Part shown: piece after piece, positions 1 to 11,609 of the stretch
Position numbering within the stretch: position 1 is the stretch's first letter
Layout of the letters: each line of letters starts with the position of its first letter
Source of the DNA: Limnephilus marmoratus
Lineage: Eukaryota; Arthropoda; Insecta; Trichoptera; Limnephilidae
Direction: 5' to 3'
NCBI GenBank assembly: GCA_917880885.1
Contig: OU862928.1
Span: 38,118,962-38,182,961, forward strand
Length of the DNA stretch: 64,000 bases
Program-made: the position numbers and the translations under genes
Notes under the pieces: generated by a model
The model's input: the letters and a program-made list of their open reading frames with translations, nothing else
The model's database searches: none
What the model was told of the DNA's origin: nothing

Positions 1-190
1 GAAGACATGGCACGATCAAGGTAAATCAGATACTTGAGTCGGGCCATGTCAAGAGTCAGAATAATAGAAGAGTGTGTATGAGACGATTCATGAATATGAA
101 TGAGGCAAAGAGTGTGTGCCAAGACCGAGTTGTTTGGCGGTCCGTCCTCTCTGCCTATCCCTGCGAGAAACGGGGTGATGGTTAATTAGT
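1..190 (+). mobile_element. LINE 3' end fragment
   Basis: Same sequence as the complement of 7130-7330 (GCCATGTCAAGAGTCAGAAT, GAGTTGTTTGGCGGTCCGTC). Truncated by the window start; ends GGGGTGATGGTTAATTAGTT. Confidence 0.6.
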
Positions 191-600
191 TAGATTAACA
201 AAAAGAAAGTGCATTATCTCCAGTCAAACGATTGCAAGAAGAATTGGTTTTTACCTTTTGTTGGTCTGCATGGAGCTAATTTGTTTTCCAGCAAGTTTAC
301 AGCGATGGAATCATTAGCTTTGTGAAGATCATTTTTTAAACCCAAAATTGTGGCAGTTGGACTTATTTTGGGTATGGGCTATCTCTAGTTTTACCACACA
401 TCCCGGTTTCAGACACGGGTCCCGGAGTCCCAGCCGGTTTAGATTTTGTCCCGGTATGCGCGAGCACTGTCTATTTATCTATTCTCTGTGTCAGTGGCTG
501 GCGACTCGAGCGAACGGCGGCACACATTACATTTGCAATTGTAAATACGTTTCATTTATATTTGCAATGACAGAGCAACGCATAATTCATTCAATGTTTC
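190..600. other. No gene recognised
   Basis: Unique-looking sequence with tandem CCCGG motifs (TCCCGGTTTCAGACACGGGT at 401). The 97-residue frame here shows no family features. Confidence 0.4.
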
Positions 601-801
601 TCAGAATTTTCTATTGCACACGGTGGGCGAGCGGATATTAAGGATCACTGAAAGTGTGCGAAACACAAGTCTGGTTTGACGGCGACTGCAAGCACTTCTT
701 CTATTAAAACATTCTTTAAAAATGATGATCCAATTCAAGATGACGGTTGCATTGACCTAGAAATTCCAAATAGATGCTGTGCAAATTTCATGACACTGTA
801 G
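601..801 (+). pseudogene. hAT-like zinc-finger/transposase fragment
   Basis: From 607: FSIAHGGRADIKDH, stop, KCAKHKSGLTATASTSSIKT then FFKNDD. An HGG..DI..H...KHK signature followed by a serine-rich stretch and FF is typical of the N-terminal finger of hAT-type transposases. It has one internal stop and no further similarity downstream. Nearby 815-850 (CAGTGGCGTAGCTAGC) looks like a separate hAT-type end. Confidence 0.45.
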
Positions 802-1164
802 AGGTATTGGAGTCAGTGGCGTAGCTAGCATGGGTGGCACCTGGGGCGGATAACATGGTGTTATCCCACCCCTCCCCCCCTCCTCCTGTCCCGGTTTAGA
901 GCTTTATAATTATGGTAAGCCTAGCTGTTGCAGACTTTATTATTAACAATTTGATCGGTTATGTATATGAATACTTAAAAAACACATTCTTTTAATGTCT
1001 ATCTTTGTCATACATATTACATGAATGAACATCTTTAAGAATTTACTTGCCACGTACCTCTATATGTTTGTAATGGAAGGCATTTGTATTTGAAGATATG
1101 AAATATATTTTCAGTCAGTAATAACCACTCGAGCGATGGATACCCAAAATTGGATAGATGGAAT
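802..1164. other. Repeat margin, no gene
   Basis: 815-900 holds a hAT-type end (CAGTGGCGTAGC) and C runs; the rest is AT-rich with nothing recognised. Confidence 0.35.
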
Positions 1165-1540
1165 TTTATGAATTACCAGCTGGTACTCAGCGTGCGTTGC
1201 TATGCCATTTAATAAATAAATTGTATCTCCCTGCGTGTCCTTTCCCATTCATCCCATTCCCCTTCCGCCTCCCCTTCCGCCTCCCCTTCCCCTACCCGAG
1301 TTCCTCTCCTCCCTCCCGCATTCCATACATTCAGTCCTGGTACATTCAGTTTTCAAATAGCTCGCGTGCAACCTATTGCAAATTTCATAATGCCAGAGCT
1401 CACCAGTAGTTTTATAAAAACCTTGTCCTGACAATAACGAATATAAAAAAAAAGAATTATCCAATTTGGTGCAGTCGTTCGGAAGTTATGCGCGTACACA
1501 CATTTTCGCGATTCATTTTTATTTATATAATAGATAAAAG
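1165..1540 (+). repeat. Unclassified repeat with pyrimidine-rich core
   Basis: AGCTGGTACTCAGCGTGCGT then CCTTCCGCCTCCCC repeats, ending GCGATTCATTTTTATTTATA. Same family as 9655-10460 in the opposite orientation. Preceded at 1130 by GAGCGATGGATACCCA, a single unit of the 32.7-kb tandem repeat. Confidence 0.6.
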
Positions 1541-1652
1541 ATAGATAGATAAATTCAGTGATTTAAATATTTTTTTTAAAGAACTTAAAAATTTGGGATA
1601 AATGTTGAAATCTAGGTGGATTCATTGGCTTTGAACTGTAGTAAGCAGTTAA

Positions 1653-3648
1653 TTAACCCCTTAGGCTTTGCCAGAGTGTTAAAATATTTCCACTGTGCAA
1701 TAAAATCCAAATAAATGGTATATTTCTGAATGCTTCCAAAAACTTTAAACTGTTTCTGAATTGAGATCAGATACCCTTTTAAATTTTATTATTAGAAAAA
1801 AACATATAGTTTATGAAAAATATATTTTTAAATGCAATTGTAAAAAAGTTTTAAAAATGGTTCACTTTACGTTTTTTCTAACTAAAATTACTGGTAATGA
1901 AAAAAAAAAAATTCACATATTTTATTAAACAAATGTATTATAAACATTATTTTCAGACCCTTTTTGTAGTTTCATGTAAAAAATTAATTAATAAAAAATT
2001 CACAAATTTTTTCAAATTGCGATCGGAAATTTGCTTTCATAAAGGTGTATATTTTAATTAATAATAATGCACGGATAATACGGAATATTCCTTTTTTAAC
2101 CAATAGACAACCAAATATGACATTTGTCGGAAGTACCAATCTTATAAAATAAATTCTCGTCAAAATAAAAACAAAAAGTCATCCTTAATTAATCTTAATA
2201 TTCGAATTCCATTCGAATTAATCCTAATATTAATGGATGGAGGTTCAAGCTGCATGTCATCATCATTTAGATATACATCCCAGTTTTTGAATGGTTTGTT
2301 TGACAAAGCAGGGTTTGTCCAACGGGTATGTGTAATTATTCCAATACCTTTCTTTCCATTTTCTTCTGTTATAAATACAGGTAAAAACTTGTCAATAATG
2401 CATCACTTCATAGCGTGAATAAATTATTGTTTTATATGGCAATAATATTTTTTCTATGATTGGCAACATTGATTGATTGTCTATGAAATGTTAAATAAAA
2501 ACGATAAATATAAAAATGGCGTATACCGCATAAGTGAATTAAAATTTTAACAAAATTAAAATGTTAAATGCATATTTTTTTGCATGTTTTTTAATTTCTC
2601 CCCAACATAATAAATACCTACTCACTTCTCGTAATAATAAAGCTAAATCTAACTGTTTGAATAAAAAATATTCCATATTAACGAGTAATAATTAATTTGC
2701 TTTCATAAAGGTATACATATTAATTCTTGATAATTTTTCGGGATTAGTGTCCATGGCTATTACGAATAATTTTTAGAAAAAAAACTTTAGATTCGCCATA
2801 ATCAATATAAAAGGAAACTTTTTGCATCACGGCCGGCGGAAAATAATGCATTTTAATTTTCAATGTCGTTAAATAAAATTTCACTTTGCGAACCGATACT
2901 ACGACAGCCAGCCCGCCATTTTGTCACTGTTATGTTGGTATCCCTGACCTGATACAAACAAGAGCTAGATACGATTGTAGCCGACTTCGTGGGATATATG
3001 ATAAGGTGCGTAATTATGAAAAACAGAATTAATAATATAATGTAAACAAACCTCTAATCAGGCACTGGAATGGAGACAAACCATTCAAATCCTGGGATGT
3101 TTTTTAAAATAAAGATAATATACACAAGCCTGCTACACAAACCCTGCTTTGTCAGACAAACCATTCAAAAACGTAGGCTATTTTTTAAAGTAAAGATAAC
3201 ATACACAAGCCCGCTAGACAAATTTCATAATTACGCGCCTTATCATATATCCCACGAAGTCGGCTACAATCGTATCTAGCTCTTGTTTGTATCAGGTCAG
3301 GGATACCAACATAACAGTGACAAAATGGCGGGCGGGCTGTCGTAGTATCGGTTCGCGAAGTGAAATTTTATTTAATGAAATTGAAAATTAAAATGCATTA
3401 TTTTCCGCCGGCCGTGATGCAAAAAGTTTCCTTTTATAGTGATTAAGGCGATTCTAAAGTTTTTTTCTAAAAATTGTTCGTAATAACCATGGACACTAAT
3501 CCCGAAAATTTACCTAATTCTTTTGTGGTTAGCTTTTGATATAAATCATGGTGTTTTCTCTATCTAGCGCCGTTTGTATTATATTTCTCACACAATGATT
3601 TCTAAACAAGTTGTTTCCAAAAGCGAACAAATAGGCCTTAGGGGTTAA
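1653..3648 (-). mobile_element. TTAA-flanked element, family A, interrupted
   Basis: Starts TTAACCCCTTAGGCT at 1653 and ends AGGCCTTAGGGGTTAA at 3648. The outer parts match 44010-44558 in reverse. The middle (about 2050-3510) is a foldback insertion. TTAA target sites with CCC-starting ends are the hallmark of piggyBac-type transposition. Confidence 0.6.
2731..3512. repeat. Large inverted repeat, 289-bp arms
   Basis: Left arm 2731-3019 and right arm 3225-3512 are near-perfect complements. They include CCCACGAAGTCGGCTACAAT and GCCGGCCGTGATGCAAAAAG in the right arm. The 205-bp spacer holds two direct copies of ACAAACCATTCAAA...ATACACAAGCC (3077, 3155). A further inverted match lies at 2281-2325. 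Confidence 0.8.
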
Positions 3649-3649
3649 A

Positions 3650-4410
3650 TAGCATGGCCAAATCGAAAAATGAACACCCACCTCTCAAGTGGATAATAAT
3701 AAATAATGCAAAAGATGTAATAGACACACAATGCTAATGAAAAGACCTTTTTATTACTTGATAGCATTAAAAAAAAAACACTCACCTGATCATTAGATTA
3801 GGCATTTGTTCATCACCAATTCGCGACAAACTTCTTTAAGTAGTTCCATTATTGATTATTTTTAAAACCAAATTCTCCTTGTGTGATGTTAGCCTCAAAG
3901 CCGATAAGATTTTATGTATTGAATACCTTGTTCATCGTGATTTTCGATTAAATTTAATGACAGTGTATATTACTGCACACTGATTGCCACATTTTTGTTG
4001 TTTTTGTGAATTCTCCGTTGTCAAGGAGACCATTTCTACAACACAGATAAGTTTGGTTTGATGTGACAATGTCAACATCTTGCTGCCATTAACACCTTGT
4101 TTTTGTGTTGACGTTGACAATGGCTGTTAATCTAAACATGAAAAAAAAAATATTAGAAATCTATTAAACATTAGCTATGTTAAGGTAAGAGGACGGAGTT
4201 TCTGTAGAAATTATATTTTCTGTTTTTAGTAAACCAATCTATTTTATTTAGTCTCTGCTTTCTTCGGGGCTGTGACTGGTCTGTAACTCCGGTTCAATGA
4301 ACTCTAGAATTCGGATTTGTTTTGAATTTATTTGTCATTTTTAAAATTGTAAGTGTTTGTATTTAAGTTCAGACGAGCAATAATTATGTCTTCTTCTTCC
4401 TTGCGCTGTT
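3650..4410. other. No gene recognised
   Basis: AT-rich, unassigned. The short minus frame 4120-3932 has no recognisable features. Confidence 0.4.
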
Positions 4411-4415
4411 CCAAC

Positions 4416-4570
4416 TCATTGCCTAGGTAGGCTGTTGGAGTCGGCTCTTCTCGTTCTCAGGTTGTAATATCTTCTGTTCTGAGTATCGCCTTCATCCAGG
4501 CCGTTTCTCTGAAGAATTTTGGAGCATTGAGTCATCCAGGAGTTCTTCGGTCTTCCTCTGGATGACTGAC
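4416..4570 (-). pseudogene. LINE coding scrap
   Basis: The minus strand reads RGRPKNSWMTQCSKILQRNG then LDEGDTQNRRYYNL, the RGRP.x.W end of a non-LTR reverse transcriptase. A different family from 7130-7850. Confidence 0.5.
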
Positions 4571-4610
4571 GAGCAATAATTATGTACCTACTTATAATAT
4601 AATACTTTAA

Positions 4611-4703
4611 GAAAACCCTCCACACAGCATCCCCTAAGATGACGTAGGCCTTGAGGGAAATTATTTACCTCAGGACCTCCTGTGTGGAGCTAATGTAAAA
4701 AAA
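4611..4703 (+). repeat. CR1/Jockey-type LINE 3' tail
   Basis: CTCCACACAGCATCCCCTAA through CCTCCTGTGTGGAGCTAATG and poly(A). This tail is shared by the copies at 11, 30, 34, 39, 59 and 60 kb. Confidence 0.6.
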
Positions 4704-4998
4704 AAATAACAAAGTCACTAAACATGGCTAAAACCATTTCAAGCAACATTAAGATTTGGAAACAATGGTCTTTCACCAGGGTGATTCTGAGAGAAACTAG
4801 CGCTCTATGTATTCAATCATTTATCACATAGTAATAATATGACTAGCTCTGCAGGTTTTTAATGCTAGGCCCTGCGTGTGGTGGACGACACGACAGAAGC
4901 TTTGTAACAAAATTCACGTAGATGGTTTTGAATGAAGCGCGGCATCAGAGATGTATTCGAAGTCGAGTTCTTAAATTTCAACCGTACACATATTATAT

Positions 4999-5374
4999 GT
5001 GTCCGGAAACTCGTAGTACAAGCGGAAAACTGGTGAATCTACATCACGTATAGAACCCAAAAAACTTATTTTTTTCAATCTGAGCATTTCGATTTTAATG
5101 TTATTTTTTTTCTATTTTTTCCATTTTTTCGGCAACTAAAGGGTTAAAAAAAATTTTGAGCCCGGTTTACCCTTCGATGCATTTTATAAGACATTACACA
5201 GCTGAAATCAACCCCCTAGTGAAAAATTTTTTCAAATTTAACCAAAAAAATTCCAACTTCGGACCCGATTTACTCGAAAACAAAAGCTCAAATCAAAAAA
5301 GTTATATCACAAATCGACTCCGAATGTGATGTAGATTTACCAGTTTCCCGCTTGTACTACGAGTTTCCGGACAC
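4999..5374. mobile_element. MITE with 49-bp inverted ends
   Basis: GTGTCCGGAAACTCGTAGTA (4999-5047 arm) and its complement (5326-5374). The interior is AT-rich. TA-containing flanks suggest Tc1/mariner affiliation, unproven. Confidence 0.65.
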
Positions 5375-5419
5375 CGTGTATTATCGTAAAAAGCAAACAC
5401 TTTGTCGCTTGACATTATA

Positions 5420-5790
5420 CAGGGTGTCCAGGGGTAAAGTGCATTAACTTCGGGAGGTGATTCTACATGATGGTAGGAGTAAAAAAGATTAACAACTTTT
5501 TCCGAAATTCCAACATTTTTTTCCCATACAAAAAGACGTACCTACTAAAAATCTTTAGTGTGAGGTACGATGTTACTTGCTGAGAGCCTGCCGGGCGCCC
5601 GACTCAATTGTGATTGGCCCGTATCGTAACAGCGGAAAATAATAAATCTGGCCGCACACGCCAGACTAATTTTATCCTTTTACCTCAAAACTACCCCTAA
5701 AAGTTGGAATTTAGAAAAAAGTTATTTATCTTTTTTACTTTATGTAGAATCACCTCCCGAAGTTAATGCACTTTACCCCCGGACACCCTG
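5420..5790. mobile_element. MITE with CAGGGTGTCC ends, long inverted arms
   Basis: CAGGGTGTCCAGGGGTAAAG at 5420 and its near-complement ending 5790, continuing inward through TTAACTTCGGGAGGTGATTC. TA flanks both sides. Confidence 0.7.
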
Positions 5791-5827
5791 TATAAACTTA
5801 AAACAAACAGTTTCTATGTTTGTTTTC

Positions 5828-5854
5828 CTGAAGAAGGTTGAGGTCAACCGAAAC
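5828..5854 (+). other. Second hammerhead-like core of a different family
   Basis: CTGAAGA, one base, GGTTGA, GG, TCAACC, then GAAAC. It forms a six-base perfect hairpin between CTGANGA and GAAAC blocks and is followed by CGGTCG. No coding sequence is attached. The surrounding 5791-5900 bases resemble a terminal-repeat relic. Confidence 0.35.
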
Positions 5855-6040
5855 CGGTCGATGAATATAAATAAAAATAAAGTGGTTTTTAAACATTCTT
5901 CATTCTACATATTATATTAACACTATCAGATTCTAGCCTCTTAATCAATGTAACACATCCCACGCAATTCTTAAATCATTTTATTACCTGTCTTTGTCAA
6001 TCCATAATGACTATCTATTTATAAAACAGTTTAACTATTA

Positions 6041-7085
6041 CAGTCCCTGGCCAAATTATTAGACGCACTGCAAGATTTCATGTAAAATATTAATTACCGG
6101 GTGATATTGTACCGTTTTATTATTTTAGATTGATTTGTTTTATTTTTATTTTTATAATATCCAATCAATTACCGATTTATTTGACATAAATAAAACAGCA
6201 TTAATTTAGAAAAGCATAAGTTTATTAAGTTTTAAAGAAAAGTGAAATTAATGTTAGATCGCCTTTTCTACCCATAATGAAAATAGTCCAATTACTTTTT
6301 TAAAACACTGCATACAAAATAAACTAATAACTGAGTAGTATAAAACTGTTAAACAAACAACCACAGTCCATAGAGCCACAGAAACACGTCCGTACCTGAC
6401 TCGATTCCGATCGCGACTGATACAGGTTTGTACTTGTTTAAGTTCATGTATCACTTTGTCAACACAGTGTTACCATATGTTAAAAATAAATACAAGTATG
6501 TAGTCTACAACAATTTTTTTAAATAAAAATCAGTAATATTGTAGTTTAAATATACCATTATTGCATAAAAACTCTTAACACGTTCACGGGCAGTGAGTCA
6601 CCCTACTTTGGCACTATTTTTTTGTATTAGATTTTTGCGAATGCTCTAGCATTTCCGTCATGATACGTACCAACCAACACCATCAAGTGCGACGCGAATG
6701 CTCTAGCAGACGACACTGAATAGATCTCAATACATTTGACGCATGCTATAGCATACGCCACCACGCGGGGTACGCCGGGCGAGCTGTAGGGCAAGGGGTA
6801 AACACTGTTTTATCTTTGTGTGCAGAAAAGGTCTCATGTGACAGTAAGCAATCTGTGGTTGCGTCAGCAGTGACAGTAAGAAATAGACTACCTATATTTT
6901 ATAGGGATAAAGCAACTGCTCAAGCATATCTGACAAAAAAACTCAATAAACTTCGAATGCTATAGCATCCGCGACAAATTAAACTATCCAATGCGCATGC
7001 TATAGCATGCTCGTCCGGGAACGTGTTAAGAAACATAAAATTACAAAAAAAAATACAGTGCGTCTAATAATTTGGCCAGGGACTG
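6041..7085. mobile_element. Tc1/mariner-type element with perfect 30-bp ends
   Basis: CAGTCCCTGGCCAAATTATT plus AGACGCACTG at 6041-6070, and its exact complement at 7056-7085. TA is present on both sides. No transposase is recognisable inside. About 445 bp of the interior is the TTAA element 6585-7029. Confidence 0.75.
6585..7029 (+). mobile_element. TTAA-flanked element, family E, with repeated palindromes
   Basis: TTAACACGTTCACGGGCA at 6585 and GTCCGGGAACGTGTTAA ending 7029. Five internal copies of ATGCT(A/C)TAGCA-type palindromes at about 6640, 6697, 6742, 6957 and 6996. Confidence 0.6.
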
Positions 7086-7129
7086 TAGAAGAACCTGGAA
7101 TAACTAACTAAATAACTAACCATCACACC

Positions 7130-7850
7130 GTTCCGCAGGGGTAGGCAGAGAGGACGGACCGCCAAACAACTCGATCTTGGCACAAACTCTTTGCCTCACT
7201 CACATTCATACATCATCTCATACATGCTCTTCTATTATTCTGACTCTTGACATGCTCCGACTCAAGTATCTGATTCATTAGATTATGGCATGTCTTCCTC
7301 GGACGTCCTCGACTTCTTCTACCATTCACATTTGCGTCATATCTTCTTCTTACACTACTTTCTTTGTTCATTCGCTCTACATGCCCAAACCATCCGAGGG
7401 TCCCTTCCTTAATCTTACTCTTTATGCTTAAATCAGCCTTACATTCTTTGCGGATATCAACTTCCTCACACGATCATACATGGCTTTACCACACATATGC
7501 CTCAGGGATGTCATTTCAACAGCATTCAGTTTACTTTCATCCTTCCTCTATCAGTTCCATGCCTCACTGCCATACATCAGGGTATGTACCAGGACTCCAT
7601 TGTGGACTGCTAGCTTCGCTTCTTTTGACAATTTTTCATTAGCGCCAATGTCATTCAGTCCTCCATTAATGGAGTTACCCTTGGCATTTACCCTTCTTTC
7701 AATGTCTCTATCAGCCTTCTCATCTCTTGTAAACATACTACCCAGATACACAAACTCATCCACCTGCTCCAAGTATTCATCATTCACAACTATATTGCGT
7801 ATTGCACCTGAAATAGAGGGTCGAAATATCAGAGAAATAAACTAAATATG
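7130..7850 (-). mobile_element. LINE 3' part with reverse-transcriptase C-terminal coding relic
   Basis: On the minus strand, DEYLEQVDEFVYLGSMFTRD and LAVHNGVLVHTLMYGSEAWN (7787-7551), then after breaks GWFGHVERMNKESSVRRRYD and RRSRGRPRKT. These are the classic post-RT motifs of non-LTR elements. 5'-truncated, with several frame breaks. Confidence 0.75.
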
Positions 7851-7949
7851 TAATGTTTGTATATAGCTTTTATTTTTCCATGGCACATATAATATAATAT
7901 TTCAAGGCAGATATGATTTTAGATTTTCATTTTCAAAATTATTTTCATG

Positions 7950-8060
7950 ATTTATTTTTGGAATGTTATGCCATGTCGCTTTATTTTCTTCTTAAACCAA
8001 CGTTTCGGACAGCATTACAGTGTCCATCATCAGGGCAGATGTGTAATTGAAGATTTAATT
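7950..8060 (-). repeat. Penelope terminal-repeat fragment
   Basis: Reverse-strand copy of the block at 27118-27220. The core CTGATGA...GAAAC lies at 8033-8002 with stem GGACA/TGTCC intact. It directly precedes the tail of a reverse-oriented SINE. Confidence 0.65.
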
Positions 8061-8061
8061 T

Positions 8062-8465
8062 TTTTTTTATGCGAATACCTCACAAGAATCTCATCTGCTC
8101 CTCGCCAGTGAGACTGTGGCATCCCTAATTGGGGTATGTTGTGCGGCTAACGGTAAGTGGGGAGGGGAAGGAGATGGGAAAGAGGAAGGTGGGGACGTAC
8201 CTGGCTATTTAGGTCTGGTCACCAAACACAGCTAAAGCCATTTCAAGCAACGTTTCAATTCCGAATGGTGGTCTTACACCAGGGCAATACTCAGAGTGTC
8301 TTACACTCTGGAAGTGCCGCAAATATACTATACATTATTTTAAATTAATTAAATGTGAAATAACACAAATTAATCAAATAAAATTTATTTGCCCATGCCG
8401 GGTTTTGATCCTGCGACCTTCGGAGTGTGAGTCAAGAGCCTTGCATTCGACCACGGAGGCTGAAA
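8062..8465 (-). mobile_element. tRNA-derived SINE, diverged full-length copy
   Basis: Reverse orientation of the element at 24862-25293. The tRNA-like head is at 8465-8398, with B box GGTCGCAGGATCAAAACC decayed from the GGTTCGAAC type. The body matches throughout and the poly(T) at 8062-8069 is the A-tail. Confidence 0.7.
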
Positions 8466-8540
8466 GATTGTATGTAGATATCGTGTTGCCAGCTCCTATA
8501 CAAGCTGTTATTACAGCATAATTTGAAATAGTGTTTTGCG

Positions 8541-8870
8541 TTTAGTTTTGGTGTAGCAGACAATTACCGGATACCAACAACTATTGAGCTTAGCTCCGTC
8601 GTCTTTACTAATATTAATGGGATTATTGAGAATTTCAATTGCCTCTGTAATTAGGTGTGCTCTATTCGTTTTGGGTCTTCCCAGGACTTCAGGAACAAAT
8701 CCAAAGTAATGGTCAGTTTCAATTAAATGCTCGGCAATTGCCGATTTGTCAGAGTGAATTAGATATCTGCCCTGATGATGGACACTGTAATGCTATCCGA
8801 AACATTGGCTAAAGAAAGAGGTGGCGCAACATGGCGTAGCACCCCAAAAATAAATCACAATATTTTAAGG
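8541..8870. mobile_element. Rearranged Penelope-like fragment
   Basis: 8541-8762 is the reverse complement of the last part of the GIY-YIG region (about 26800-27000). It is followed by a forward-oriented terminal repeat (8765-8870) with core CTGATGA at 8772 and GAAAC at 8799. The coding part and the repeat are in opposite orientations, an inverted arrangement relative to the copy at 25.6 kb. Confidence 0.7.
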
Positions 8871-9654
8871 CAATTCATACACCCAAACATTTTGTTATGT
8901 TTTTAACACTATAAAACATAAGTTTTAGTACATTTGAAATGTACAAAAGAAAACAAAGTCATTAATGAATATTGTTATGCAAAGATATTGAAATACAAGA
9001 GATATGCTATGATGGCTACCGTCTAATGGGAATAGTTTGAATACGGAAAGAATTTGTTCATTTAGTTGATTTTTTCAAGATGTGCAGTAGTATTGGTTAA
9101 CAATATCGGCGACACCAGGAACACAGTCTCCCACCCAGTAAAAACTGCGGATAGCACATCTCTTATATTTCAATATTTTTGATTTTATGTATATCAAGAT
9201 GTGAAAATGCAATTTTACATTATTTTTCAATAATAAGGAAAACGAGTTGTCCATAATCAAGCTGTCATCTTCGGTAGTCAATCATAACCGCACATTTGAA
9301 TCTACTATAATTTGTTCTAAAATCAGTGTTGCCGTAGTAATAAAAATAATAATATCTCTACACTTTCATGATGGACTGTAACATCATTAATCTTCTGAAT
9401 TCAAATTTGTAACCGAATAAAAAGACATGCAATATCCATGTAACGTCGCGTCCAATAGGAAACTTTGAATGTCCATGGAAAAACTATTGAAAACTGACTG
9501 GTAGTATTGATGGTTTTTTGCAGGATTATATCGTCGACGGTGTGTGACGTCGTATAACCGATTTATTTAAATATCTATGGTTGAATGGTGTTTAAACATT
9601 CCCCATACAAACTAAAGAGTAAATACATATATATCCTGAGACAAATTAGCCCTT
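8871..9654. other. Unassigned repeat-derived sequence
   Basis: Contains the repeat shared with 48160-48360 and 49137-49230 (TTGGTTAACAATATCGGCGA). Nothing else is recognised. Confidence 0.4.
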
Positions 9655-10460
9655 CGTATCTTATATATAAAAATGAATCGCTAAATGTGTTGCTAAGCGC
9701 AAATCTCGAGATCAGCTGAACCGATTTCACTAATTCTTTTTTTAGAATATTCCTTGAAGTACGAGGATGGTTCTTACGGAGAAAAAAATTAAGAAAATTG
9801 CGCAGAAAATTGGATAATTTCAGAAAACCTTTACTAACCTAAACGACTATCGCACGTTTGACAGTTCGCGTGTTTGAGAATGACATTTTGCAAAACAATG
9901 ATTGTTAAATAAGGATTCTATTTTTGAAAATCGTTAAGTTGATAAATTTATTTAAAGTAGATACTCCCCTAATAGTTTGAATCGAATCAAGAATTTTAGA
10001 TATTTTAAGTAGGTACCTATGTTAGGTATCAAATGTAATATACCTACATGAAAAATGGAAATTTGAATAAAAATTGTAAAAGGTGGCACGCGGGCTTTTT
10101 AAAAACTGAATGTACTAAGATTGAATAAATGGAATGCGGGAGGAGGGTTTGCGGGACGACGGAGCGGGAAAAGAAGAGGGAAGGCGGGGAAGGTGGAAGG
10201 GGAACGCGGGAGGGGGGAGGTGGACGTGGGAGGGGGGAGGGGAACTCGGGAGGGGGGTTCGCCGAATGGGGGACGGGGAGGGGGAGTGGGGAGAGGGAAG
10301 GTGGAGGTGACGGAGTGGGAACGCGAGAGGGGAAGAGGACGCAGGAGAAGAAGGGGAGGCGGAAGGGGAACGGGACGAATGGGCAAAGACACTCAGGGAG
10401 AAACAATTTCTTTTTTAAATGGCATAGCAACGCATGCCGGGACCAGCTAGTTATATATAA
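9655..10460 (-). repeat. Unclassified repeat with 260-bp purine tract
   Basis: Reverse copy of the 1165-1540 family: TATAAAAATGAATCGCTAAA at 9665 and GCATGCCGGGACCAGCTAGT at 10430. 10136-10395 is almost pure purine (GGGAGG/GGAACG units) on the plus strand. Confidence 0.65.
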
Positions 10461-11084
10461 AAATATATATATTTATGTATACGATCGGTCTAGTCGATTA
10501 GTCAGACATCTCTAAATACTAAGTTCTGGGATAATGAGTAAAGCAATATTGGAAAACTCACCATAAATCAAATATCATTTAAATGTGTCTGTTTTACATA
10601 TTAAATATGCTATAAAATAACACTGGCAGGCACAACATATGACATTTTGAAATAACCTACTAGTGAGCCAGAAAACATCTTGTTTATTTAACTACAAGTT
10701 TTCATGCATTATAATTGATTTGGTGATGTTTATAAGTAATCTGAGTATTGTACCAGATAGAGGGTACACTAACACATATAACTGCAAACTCAAATCAAAT
10801 TCTGATCTTTCAGAGATGTCTGACTAATGAATTGAACGATCGATATCTTAACTATAATTATTCTACGATTTACAAAACAATACTTAAAACAGTAATTATT
10901 ATGTACTAACAATATCACAAAATATTTATAAAGCAGGCAAAATCTAATATCAAAAGAAATAAACATAAAAAATCGAAAACAATACACATCTAAATTAAAC
11001 AGTGGACTGAATAAAAAACTTAAAGCAATAAAAGCAGTACACAGTCTCTTCAAGACCCATGTTCACTCCTTCCTCTCTCAAAAA
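10461..11084. other. No gene recognised
   Basis: AT-rich. AGACATCTCTAAATACTA (10504) and CAGAGATGTCTGACTA (10811) form a loose inverted pair about 300 bp apart, so an old MITE is possible. Confidence 0.35.
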
Positions 11085-11175
11085 GAATCTCCACACAGTA
11101 TATTTAAAGATAACATAGGCCCTGATGGAAAATATTTTCCTTGGGCTTCCTGTGTGGAGTTAATGTAAAAAAAAC
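11085..11175 (+). repeat. CR1/Jockey-type LINE 3' tail
   Basis: TCCACACAGTATATTTAAAG to TTCCTGTGTGGAGTTAATGT plus A-run. Confidence 0.6.
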
Positions 11176-11609
11176 ATACGTATATCTAATTATAAAAAAA
11201 AATTCATGCTATGGTATCTCTAATACATTTAATTTCTTAAAATTACATTTTCATACCATAATGATTTGGCACCATCATATTTGAGGGTTATTTGCAAAAC
11301 TGACTTATTCCAATTTTTATTTAATTTTTTTACTATTTTCACACAATATTTTTGCAATACGGTGTTGCAAAAGTCACTTACTCCCATAGAAAAATAATGT
11401 TTAAAATGGCTATTTCTTGCAAACTTATTCCATCCAATGTTTACCTTCAAAACAGGCTTATTCCATTTCAGCCAATAGAAACACTGCATTTGTTCATGTG
11501 ACAAAATGGTCGCCTAGTTGATTTGTATGAAAGTTGCTGTCAGTTGTGTTATACGGTGTTTCAAAATCAGCATATTCAAAGACAGTTGGTTGCAAATTAA
11601 GTTCATTCC

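Noticed and set aside
1158..1464. Frames rich in PFPFRLP and RGRGGG
   Set aside because: Same pyrimidine-rich repeat family as 9655-10460 in the other orientation.
10044..10515. Pro/Arg- and Gly/Arg-rich frames on both strands
   Set aside because: Low-complexity translation of a purine/pyrimidine tract inside a dispersed repeat.
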